Positions 1 to 5,766 of a stretch of 5,940 nt of DNA are shown here, in pieces. How positions within the stretch are numbered: position 1 is the stretch's first letter; every line of letters begins with the position of its first letter. Source of the stretch: Rhodobiaceae bacterium UBA7378 (GTDB lineage Bacteria; Pseudomonadota; Alphaproteobacteria; RS24); NCBI GenBank assembly GCA_002469805.1, contig DKNW01000102.1, positions 1 to 5,940 on the forward strand, given 5' to 3'. The notes beneath the pieces were generated by a model. The model worked only from the letters and a program-made list of their open reading frames with translations, had not been told where the DNA came from and did not search any database. Position numbers and translations under genes: made by a program.

Positions 1-401
1 GCCTCGCACACGGCCAACGCATTGGTAACTACTTCACCAATTTTATCGGCTTGCACACCGGATGCGCGAACCGCGTCACCATGCGTTTCGTTCGCAAGCC
101 CTCCCAACGCCACGAGATCGCGCACCACCACCGGCCACGCCGCTACATTGTGCTGTGGCAGATAGCCGATATGACGCGCCCGCATTGCGGGATCATTGAA
201 AGCGACCGATGGATCACATAAATCAACACAGCCAGCAGATGGGGCCAGCAAACCGGCGACCAAACGAAGCAGCGTTGTCTTGCCTGCCCCGTTCGGCCCC
301 AATATGCCGATCACCTGCCCGGCTGGAAATTTGGCACTTACCCGGTCGACCACGCGGTCCCCGTTTATCTCAAAACACAGATCAGTAAGCACCAATTCCA
401 T
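1..401 (-). CDS. btuD: Cobalamin ABC transporter ATP-binding protein, BtuD/FecE type (partial, C-terminus off the left edge)
   Basis: This is the cytoplasmic ATPase subunit that would power the BtuC permease. About 133 residues are visible, starting MELVLTDLCFEI. The Walker A motif GPNGAGKTT lies at residues 35-43, directly followed by LLRLVAGLLAPSAG, the usual ABC context. The Q-loop is in IGYLPQH, with Gln at about 83. The LSGGQ signature, Walker B and switch histidine would lie beyond the left edge, so activity cannot be judged. The ATG at 401-399 begins 35 bases after the btuB stop. The best Shine-Dalgarno-like run (AAGGA) is about 14 bases upstream, so the ribosome site is weak or the gene is translated after btuB. 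The ABC ATPase call rests on motifs. Cobalamin rather than iron-siderophore specificity is inferred from the riboswitch-controlled receptor just upstream, since BtuD, FecE and FhuC look alike in this region. Confidence 0.9.
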   Translation of the reverse strand, partial: MELVLTDLCFEINGDRVVDRVSAKFPAGQVIGILGPNGAGKTTLLRLVAGLLAPSAGCVDLCDPSVAFNDPAMRARHIGYLPQHNVAAWPVVVRDLVALGGLANETHGDAVRASGVQADKIGEVVTNALAVCE

Positions 402-436
402 AAGCCGTTGCCGTTTCCTTAAGCTAAGAAGTTGTC

Positions 437-2278
437 CTAAAATGACCGGCGGACACCGACATAAACCGCGCGTCCAGATGTGCCATAGCCGTTCACGACC
501 TGATAATCCTCATCAGCCACATTCTCGATGCGCCCAAACAGACTGGTCTCTTCCTGAAATTGCCACTGACCCGTTACACCCAACAGCGTATAATCATCCA
601 GTTCAACACTGCCAAAATCTACTGTATCATGTACGTAACGTACCGATGCACCAATGGACAGATCAGCGCGCGGACGCCAGCTAACATTCAGTCCGGCCTG
701 CACACGCGGCACGCGCAATTCGCGCACCATATCACCCGAACCCGAAGCTTCCGGCTTTTTGCTGTCCGTATACGCCGCGCTCAAACGCACATCGAGCGTG
801 TCCATCGGATAGAATGCAAGACTTACTTCCGCACCCCGACTTTTGGTTTCCCCAACAACTTGCGTATTCACAAAGGTCGATGGGTCATAGCCGATGATAT
901 CGTCAATCGTGATTTCAAAAACCGTCGCACTGAACTCAGTGCCATTGGACATTAGAAAATCTGCGCCAACCTCGGCACTCGCACTGGTTTCAGGTTGCAA
1001 AGCAGCATTGCCGTAGATCGGCAGATACAACTCTGAAAGACTTGGTGCACGATAGGCCGTGCCATACGCCGCCCGATATATCGCCGCGCCTTCGGGTGCA
1101 TAAGCCGCCGTTACGCGATAAGTCATTTCGGTCCCGAAAGTTTCATGGTCATCCTGACGCACAGCCGCGGTGAAGCTCAACGCATCCGTTGGCGTGGCTT
1201 GCACCAGGCCAAATGCAGCCGAAACATCGACCTCATAATCATTGCTCTCAGTATATTTAGCGGTCTGGTCTTCCGCGCCAAAAACCAGTTGAACCATGTC
1301 GCTCACGCGCACATTACCACGATAAGCAACCTTTTGGCGTTCGGCATCAGCCGATGATGAAACGGCGAAATCCACAATCGAATCGATCTGGCTGTCATAG
1401 CCGGTCACGTCGATCTGATGCGTCCAGTCTCCGGCTTCATGTTTCAAGCCAATACGATATGCGCTGCGCTCATAATCCTCACCCTTGCCCGCGACATCAA
1501 TAAGCGTAAATGTTGGTGCCGGTGCTCCATCGAACTCGACCGAGCCTGCGACGTGGCGAACGACAAACTCCAATGTCGTGGCATCGGTCAGCACCATATC
1601 AGCGCGCCCATGAAGCGTGGTGTTGTCATACCCATCTTTTTCGGGGTTACCATCGGCCTCATCCGCTGTTGAGAAGCCGTCCGTGTCGAAATAGCTGGCC
1701 GCAAAACCGTAGGCAAAACGTCCTGTTTCGCCCTGCCCGGTTACGCCCAGCTGTTGCGTTCCATGAGAGCCGCCTTCAGCGCGCGCGCTCATTTGCGTGT
1801 CACCACCAATCTGAGTGAATTGCGACACCACACCCGCTACGGCATTGCTGCCGTAAAGCACGCCGTGGGAACCGCGGATAATTTCGATTTGGCGCGTGCC
1901 ATCGACAAGGGCGTCATTCCAGACGACTTGGTTGGAACGCGGATCAAACAAGGAAATGCCGTCGACAAACAAATTCGTGTGTCGGCCTGGTAGCCCGCGC
2001 AAAAACACATTGCTCAGTGTGCCAGCGCCACCCGGTTGGGCGACATTGATACCTTGCTGGCGCAAAACATCTTGCAGGTAGACATATTGTTGGTCCTGCA
2101 ATTCATCAGCGGTGATCACATCGACAGAAGTGCCGAGCTGGGCGGCGGGTGTTGGAACACCGGTTGCCGAGACGATGATTTCATCCACCAGCTCGTTTTG
2201 TGCCAGCGCGCCCGTTCCAGTAAGTACGGTGCAACACAGAAGTGGTAAAGCCTGTTTAAAGATTGTTTCTTTTTTCAT
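437..2278 (-). CDS. btuB: TonB-dependent outer-membrane cobalamin receptor BtuB
   Basis: This is the outer-membrane gated barrel that would import cobalamin using TonB-ExbB-ExbD energy. The 613 residues compare with about 614 for E. coli BtuB. A signal peptide (KK, then a hydrophobic stretch, ALA then QN) ends near residue 26. A TonB box DEIIVSA follows at 32-38. The plug domain spans roughly 40-156, with VFLRG at 91-95, LFVDGISL at 103-110 and IEIIRGSHGVLYGSNAVAGV at 131-150, all typical of the family. The rest is a barrel ending in YVGVRRSF, with the terminal Phe expected for Bam-dependent assembly. I place the start at the ATG at 2278-2276, because GGAG sits six bases before it. The in-frame ATG at 2290 contains that GGAG, has no good site of its own and adds only MEKK. 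Cobalamin specificity follows from the upstream riboswitch and neighbouring btuC, btuF and btuD. Without them a siderophore receptor would be possible. Confidence 0.94.
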   Translation of the reverse strand: MKKETIFKQALPLLCCTVLTGTGALAQNELVDEIIVSATGVPTPAAQLGTSVDVITADELQDQQYVYLQDVLRQQGINVAQPGGAGTLSNVFLRGLPGRHTNLFVDGISLFDPRSNQVVWNDALVDGTRQIEIIRGSHGVLYGSNAVAGVVSQFTQIGGDTQMSARAEGGSHGTQQLGVTGQGETGRFAYGFAASYFDTDGFSTADEADGNPEKDGYDNTTLHGRADMVLTDATTLEFVVRHVAGSVEFDGAPAPTFTLIDVAGKGEDYERSAYRIGLKHEAGDWTHQIDVTGYDSQIDSIVDFAVSSSADAERQKVAYRGNVRVSDMVQLVFGAEDQTAKYTESNDYEVDVSAAFGLVQATPTDALSFTAAVRQDDHETFGTEMTYRVTAAYAPEGAAIYRAAYGTAYRAPSLSELYLPIYGNAALQPETSASAEVGADFLMSNGTEFSATVFEITIDDIIGYDPSTFVNTQVVGETKSRGAEVSLAFYPMDTLDVRLSAAYTDSKKPEASGSGDMVRELRVPRVQAGLNVSWRPRADLSIGASVRYVHDTVDFGSVELDDYTLLGVTGQWQFQEETSLFGRIENVADEDYQVVNGYGTSGRAVYVGVRRSF

Positions 2279-2284
2279 TTTTTT

Positions 2285-2288
2285 CTCC
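2285..2288 (-). promoter_or_regulatory. Shine-Dalgarno site that decides the btuB start
   Basis: The minus strand reads GGAG, six A residues, then ATG at 2278. This spacing is near ideal. The GGAG lies inside the codons that would follow the alternative ATG at 2290, so the shorter 613-residue product is preferred. The site lies just downstream of a leader hairpin that ends at 2294, so leader folding could affect access to it. Confidence 0.75.
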
Positions 2289-2293
2289 ATAGC

Positions 2294-2343
2294 AAGACGA
2301 CCGCAGTTCCACCATGGAACACGGCCAATTATTGTGTCGTCTT
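2294..2343 (-). promoter_or_regulatory. Leader hairpin just upstream of the btuB ribosome site
   Basis: In the minus-strand RNA an eight-base arm AAGACGAC (complement of 2336-2343) can pair perfectly with GTCGTCTT (complement of 2294-2301). Inside it is a second perfect hairpin, GTTCCA-TGG-TGGAAC (complement of 2306-2320). The structure ends about five bases before the GGAG of btuB. No U tract follows, so it does not look like an intrinsic terminator. It may be part of the riboswitch expression platform or a stabilising structure. The role is inferred; only the inverted repeats are seen. Confidence 0.5.
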
Positions 2344-2376
2344 TAACGGAGTTTCCGTCTCGCGCAGTCTATCCCG

Positions 2377-2407
2377 CCTGCCCGAATGAACGACCGTCTA
2401 TGGCAGG
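2377..2407 (-). promoter_or_regulatory. Candidate switching helix of the riboswitch expression platform
   Basis: The last six bases of the B12 box in the RNA, CCTGCC (complement of 2402-2407), are perfectly complementary to GGCAGG (complement of 2377-2382), 19 bases downstream. Pairing here would pull the 3' end of the aptamer out of its ligand-bound fold, so the two states would be mutually exclusive. A small ACGGA-AAC-TCCGT hairpin (complement of 2346-2358) follows, and its CTCC could also pair with the btuB GGAG. The complementarity is seen; the switching role is inferred. Confidence 0.45.
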
Positions 2408-2578
2408 TTTCCTGGCTCGCGGGTCATTGCGCCCTGTCGCCTTCCCCGAAATCGAGTGACATGTGACAGTTTGCTATCCGCTGACAGTTGCGGGTGCAGC
2501 CGCCGACTTGACGCTATGTTGTGAAACACGGCATCGCACGGGCGTTCCCTATTACCCCTGTGAAGGGCACCATCTACG
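2393..2578 (-). promoter_or_regulatory. Cobalamin (adenosylcobalamin-type) riboswitch upstream of btuB
   Basis: The minus strand carries the conserved blocks of the cobalamin aptamer in the right order: GGTGCCC (complement of 2565-2571), GTAATAGGGAAC (2544-2555), the core GCTGCACCCGCAACTGT (2484-2500), CACTCG in place of the usual CCACTG block (2453-2458), GGGGAAGGCG (2438-2447) and the B12 box AGCCAGGAAACCTGCC (2402-2417), followed by ATAGA as in the family consensus. Known members lower expression of B12 uptake or synthesis genes when the cofactor binds. This one lies 115 bases before the btuB start and 48 bases past the btuC stop, so it should govern btuB and probably btuD but not btuC. 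The aptamer is very clear; its exact ends are approximate. Confidence 0.95.
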
Positions 2579-2585
2579 TGGCGGT

Positions 2586-2614
2586 AAGCTAACAGAGGCC
2601 ACAATTAGGGTCAA
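2586..2614 (-). promoter_or_regulatory. Sigma-70-type promoter for the riboswitch-btuB transcript
   Basis: On the minus strand TTGACC (complement of 2609-2614, preceded by C to give the CTTGAC common in alphaproteobacterial promoters) is followed by exactly 17 bases and then TAGCTT (complement of 2586-2591) as a -10 element. Transcription would start near 2579, one or two bases before the aptamer begins. That fit supports a dedicated promoter in the gap after btuC. The -10 match to TATAAT is only moderate. Confidence 0.65.
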
Positions 2615-2625
2615 GATTATGCTGG

Positions 2626-3606
2626 CTAGCGGGCCCGTCGAATAAGATAGAGCAACATCGGGACACCGAGAAATGCTGTCACAACACCCATTTTCAGTTC
2701 CATTTGCGTCGGCACAATACGAATAAACGCATCCGCAAACACAAGGATAATGGCTCCCAGCAGGCCAGAAGCCACCAGCGTGCGTGATGGCATATGTCCG
2801 GTGAACGGGCGTACAAGATGCGGTGCGACCAGACCGATGAAACCGATAACACCGGTCACGGCCACAACCGAACCGACGCCGAGCGCCAGCCCAAAAGCAA
2901 GCCGAAGCCGCATCGCATCAAGGTTTACACCAAGTGAGCGCGCGACATCTTCTTCCAGCACCAGCGCATCCAATCCGCGCGCGCGCCACACGAGCAAAAG
3001 ACTGCCCAGCACCCCACCTGGTAATGCCAGATACACATGGTTCCAGTTGCGGTTCTCTACCCCACCCAACAACCAAAACGCAATCTCTAAGGCGGCGAAC
3101 GCATTAGGCGCCAGATTAAGCACCAGAGAAATGCCAGCACCGGCCAGCGCACTCACGGCGAACCCAGCCAGAATAAGCCGCAGAGACGACACACCGCGTC
3201 CGGCAAATATCAGCAATAAAATAACCGACACCAGCGCCGACAGGCACGCCGCTAATGGCACCGCATAAGACAAGGTGCCGGTCAGCCCCAGATAAATGAC
3301 TGTGACAGCCCCCAGCGCCGCGCAATTCGATGCACCAAGGAGCGATGGTTCAGCCAGCGGGTTGCGCAAAAAAGCCTGCACCGCGGCGCCCGCAAGCCCC
3401 AGCACAAAACCGGTAAATGCAGCGAGTGCAATACGCGGCGCGCGAATCTCACCCAAAATTGTCGCCGATAATGGATCGCCCACGCCGATTAGCCAGCGCC
3501 CAATATCGATGGGCAATATGCGCGCGTCTCCCGCCAGCATCGATATGGCGCTTGCGGCGATAAGCGCGAATAAAAGACCGAGCGGAACGGTGAACTTGTG
3601 TGTCAT
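2626..3606 (-). CDS. btuC: Cobalamin ABC transporter permease BtuC (FecCD family)
   Basis: This is the inner-membrane channel subunit of a type II ABC importer, expected to work as a dimer with two BtuD ATPases and to receive cobalamin from BtuF. Its 326 residues equal the E. coli BtuC length. Family signatures are all present: RAPR at 55-58, GAAVQAFLRNPLAEPSLLGAS at about 73-93, the ATPase-contacting loop EEDVARSLGVN at 218-228, IGFIGLVAPHLVR at 254-266 and MGVVTAFLGVPMLLYLI at 306-322. Many hydrophobic helices run through the whole length. The ATG at 3606 gives a sensible N-terminus (MTHKFTVPLG, entering a membrane segment), but no clear Shine-Dalgarno precedes it. It is divergent from btuF and lies upstream of, not behind, the riboswitch. 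No intrinsic terminator is visible between its TAG stop and the btuB promoter. Substrate is inferred from context, since FecCD permeases for iron chelates look similar. Confidence 0.93.
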   Translation of the reverse strand: MTHKFTVPLGLLFALIAASAISMLAGDARILPIDIGRWLIGVGDPLSATILGEIRAPRIALAAFTGFVLGLAGAAVQAFLRNPLAEPSLLGASNCAALGAVTVIYLGLTGTLSYAVPLAACLSALVSVILLLIFAGRGVSSLRLILAGFAVSALAGAGISLVLNLAPNAFAALEIAFWLLGGVENRNWNHVYLALPGGVLGSLLLVWRARGLDALVLEEDVARSLGVNLDAMRLRLAFGLALGVGSVVAVTGVIGFIGLVAPHLVRPFTGHMPSRTLVASGLLGAIILVFADAFIRIVPTQMELKMGVVTAFLGVPMLLYLIRRAR

Positions 3607-3701
3607 AGGCGCACGCTAGTCGTCGCATTGGCCTGCCGCAAGCCCTAAACACGTGTCGCCGATCACTAGACTCAGCTTGCGATACATGGCAAGCCAAGGT
3701 C
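3607..3701. promoter_or_regulatory. Shared divergent control region between btuC and btuF
   Basis: These 95 bases must hold start signals for both genes unless longer overlapping leaders exist. They are too short for a cobalamin riboswitch, and none of its conserved blocks is present. Visible symmetry includes an inverted repeat GCTTGC-N8-GCAAGC at 3675-3694, a further GCAAGC at 3638-3643 and the palindrome ACACGTGT at 3649-3656. A minus-strand TTGCCA, 17 bases, CTAGTG arrangement is possible but weak. No promoter can be named with confidence. The repeats may be an operator or a 5' leader hairpin. Confidence 0.35.
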
Positions 3702-4592
3702 ATGCGCCGCATGATTATAGAAATGCTTTTGCTTTTACCCGCGCTTGCTTCTGGGGTTGCTTCGGCGCTTGTACCCTTAATTGTGCCGACGCCAGGCCAT
3801 GCCCAGCCTGCCACCACCGCTTTACCGCATATTGTCAGCCTCAACTTATGCGCCGACCCTTACCTCATGGCCTTCGCGGCACCCGAGCAAGTGCTAGCGC
3901 TGACACCGAACAGCCGCGACCCCGAGCAATCGCCCTTCGCCGCACGCGCCGCCGGCTTTCCGGTTACGAATGGGCGCATGGAAGATGTCATCCAACTGGC
4001 CCCTGATCTTGTGATTTTAAGTCCTTTTTCATCCGTGACGCGGCGACAGACTTTCCAACGCCTTGGCATCGAGACATTTACACTCAATGCGGCGAATGAT
4101 TTCGCTGCAGCGCGTGAAGAAATTCTGGAGATCGGGGCTGCAATCGGGCGTGACGCAGCTGCCCGCAACTATCTGGCCGATCTGGATGCACAAATGGGAT
4201 CACTGGATCAGACGAACATACCAGCCACGCTGCTCAATGTTCAACGGCGCGGCCTGACCGCGGGCACGGGCCACATTCTTGATGACATTATTATGCGCGC
4301 CGGTGCAATAAATCTGGGGCGTCTAGCCGGTGATGGCATGGCTCCGCTGAGCCTTGAACAGACGATTATGCTGGCACCAGATTACTTGCTCCTGATCGGC
4401 ACACCGCCCAAAGCCGCCGATCGCGGCACCGAATTATTCGCCCATCCGGTGCTCACGCAAACCTATCCGCCAACGCGCCGCATCACTTTACCTGGAAACC
4501 TTATATTGTGTGCTGGTGCCAGCACGCCATTGGCTGTTAAATCCCTGCAAGCTGCTTTGGCTGATCAGCGCCCATTGGGAAGCCCCAAATAG
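3702..4592 (+). CDS. btuF: Periplasmic cobalamin-binding protein BtuF
   Basis: This is the periplasmic binding subunit that would capture cobalamin and dock on BtuC. Of 296 residues, the first 34 form a signal peptide (MRR, a hydrophobic run, then GHA followed by QP), leaving a mature chain close to E. coli BtuF. The mature part opens with PHIVSLNLCADPYLMAFA, the usual first strand and helix of this TroA-like fold. GRMEDVIQLAPDLVILSP at 91-108 and MAPLSLEQTIMLAPDYLLLIG at about 213-233 are the matching segments of the two lobes. Glu94 and Glu219 fall where BtuF docking glutamates sit (inferred by position). A long helix links the lobes. ATG 3702 follows AAGG very closely; ATG 3711 is about 11 bases from it and is a possible alternative that keeps most of the signal peptide but loses MRR. 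The gene overlaps the convergent neighbour by 28 bases. B12 specificity rests mainly on context. Confidence 0.88.
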   Translation: MRRMIIEMLLLLPALASGVASALVPLIVPTPGHAQPATTALPHIVSLNLCADPYLMAFAAPEQVLALTPNSRDPEQSPFAARAAGFPVTNGRMEDVIQLAPDLVILSPFSSVTRRQTFQRLGIETFTLNAANDFAAAREEILEIGAAIGRDAAARNYLADLDAQMGSLDQTNIPATLLNVQRRGLTAGTGHILDDIIMRAGAINLGRLAGDGMAPLSLEQTIMLAPDYLLLIGTPPKAADRGTELFAHPVLTQTYPPTRRITLPGNLILCAGASTPLAVKSLQAALADQRPLGSPK

Positions 4593-5593
4593 TCGCGCAT
4601 CGAGCGTACGGGTCCGCGCATCATATAAAACGCCAGCGGCGTATGTGCATTTTCAATCGTAAGACGGTCAAACGCAGGCGGCGCGAGGCCGTCAGGCGAT
4701 GACACAAGACGTGCGCGCACTTTGCGGTCATCAAAAATGCCGACCAGCCAGTTGGTCACATGCTCAACTTCGAGTTCGTAGTCGACATTTAGATGCCGGA
4801 TACGCAAGCGCGTGCCCGGTGAAAGTGCCATCGCACCCGCCGGGGGGACCAGAAGGTCGATCTGCGCCGGCCCGGGCGGGGCATCGGTAGGCGGTGCCAT
4901 GGCAAGGCGTGCAGGCACATCCACATTAACCGGCATGGGAATAAAAAAACTCCCGACCAGCACGGCCAGAAGCGCAGCAGCACTTGCCAGGCCAACCCAA
5001 CTGACCCTTCTGGATTTGCGCCCGTGCACCCCCAACTCAAGTGCCCGCACTGTATAGGCCGCAGCTTCGCCTAGCTGGTCCATCATCACCCGAACGGGTT
5101 GCGCCCATGGCGCCGCACGCAACAGCAAGATGCCCCCGCGCAAGCGCGCGTCATGTCCCGTTAGCGGCACGTAGAGACCCGATTTTGCAATGTTGCTTGG
5201 CCAGTCGGTCAGTTTCTTTTGCGCGTCGATCATGTCGGGTTGAATTTGCGCATTGCCGAGGCCTGAACGGGCGAGCCAGCGCGCCACCTGCGTGCCCCAT
5301 GTTAAAATTTGCCGCGCGTCCTTGCCTGGTTCGACCCCCGATATGGTGACATTATAGATACGACCCGCGCGGCTACACGTCCAGAATACGGCGCAATCAT
5401 AAGGCGCGAAACGGTTCAATCGGTTGACAATGAGACGAGCCAGCTGCGGCTGATCGGGCACACGGCGAAACTCATGTTCCAGCAAAAACAGGCCAGCCAG
5501 CGCCCGCATGCCGACGGAATCCTGCCTGTCGGCAGTAGCATAAGCTGCGTGCGCGTCATTGGAACCGGGTTCGTGTATCTCTTGCGTCACCAA
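4565..5593 (-). CDS. Membrane protein with GAF-like cytoplasmic domain, one TM helix and a short C-terminal periplasmic region (function unknown)
   Basis: I do not recognise this as a named gene. The 342 residues divide into a soluble part (about 25-185), one strongly hydrophobic helix (WVGLASAAALLAVLVGSFFI, 199-218) and about 120 residues beyond it. The soluble part has alternating helices and strands (LARLIVNRLNRFAPYDCAVFW; SGLYVPLTGHDARLRGGILLL) resembling a GAF sensor fold. The segment after the helix, IPMPVNVDVPARLAMAP, resembles the point where HlyD-type secretion adaptors leave the membrane, but no lipoyl-like repeats or long coiled coil follow. The end TPLAFYMMRGPVRSMRDYLGL is also adaptor-like. 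It could be a shortened adaptor or regulatory subunit of an export system. The start is TTG at 5593 or GTG at 5590, each with only a weak GAG-type ribosome site; Met29 is a further option. It is divergent from the gene at 5767 and converges on btuF. Confidence 0.8.
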   Translation of the reverse strand: MVTQEIHEPGSNDAHAAYATADRQDSVGMRALAGLFLLEHEFRRVPDQPQLARLIVNRLNRFAPYDCAVFWTCSRAGRIYNVTISGVEPGKDARQILTWGTQVARWLARSGLGNAQIQPDMIDAQKKLTDWPSNIAKSGLYVPLTGHDARLRGGILLLRAAPWAQPVRVMMDQLGEAAAYTVRALELGVHGRKSRRVSWVGLASAAALLAVLVGSFFIPMPVNVDVPARLAMAPPTDAPPGPAQIDLLVPPAGAMALSPGTRLRIRHLNVDYELEVEHVTNWLVGIFDDRKVRARLVSSPDGLAPPAFDRLTIENAHTPLAFYMMRGPVRSMRDYLGLPNGR

Positions 5594-5766
5594 TTCTCAC
5601 AAAATTCAAAAATTAAGGGCAGCAGAACCAAAACTTTGCTTTAATATGAAATCGTAACGAGATTCGCAGGCCGCGCAGCCATGTTTTTGTCCTTCGGGAT
5701 TTATGGTACCGGCAAATATATGTGGATCGGTTTTGCTTATGTGTGATTGGTATGACGGGAGTTAAT
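5594..5766. other. Divergent intergenic region, no assigned element
   Basis: This AT-richer stretch separates the GAF-like gene from the acidic protein gene and should carry promoters for both. A minus-strand TATTAA near 5640 is a possible -10, but no convincing -35 stands 17 bases before it. I see no -35/-10 pair for the plus-strand gene, no RNA gene and no terminator hairpin. The only strong signal is GGGAG at 5757-5761, the ribosome site of the right-hand gene. Confidence 0.5.

Noticed and set aside
196..955. Plus-strand open frames opposite btuD and the 3' end of btuB
   Set aside because: They are antisense shadows. The minus-strand frames carry Walker A, plug and barrel motifs, while the plus-strand products are basic, low in order and unrelated to any family I know.
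437..2278. Siderophore (iron) receptor instead of BtuB
   Set aside because: The plug and barrel alone do not exclude it, but the riboswitch in its leader, the length close to BtuB and the adjoining btuC, btuF and btuD point to cobalamin.
2279..2290. ATG at 2290 as the btuB start
   Set aside because: The GGAG ribosome site lies within this extension and is ideally spaced for ATG 2278. The extra MEKK adds nothing to the signal peptide.
2294..2343. Intrinsic terminator before btuB
   Set aside because: The stem is good, but it is followed by GCTATGGAG rather than a run of U, and it lies directly before the ribosome site.
2398..2604. Minus-strand open frame of 68 codons between btuC and btuB
   Set aside because: It coincides almost exactly with the cobalamin riboswitch, whose conserved RNA blocks explain the sequence. 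The frame has no ribosome site and no protein-like features.
3607..3701. Second cobalamin riboswitch for btuF or btuC
   Set aside because: The gap is only 95 bases and lacks the B12 box and the GCAACTGT core on both strands.
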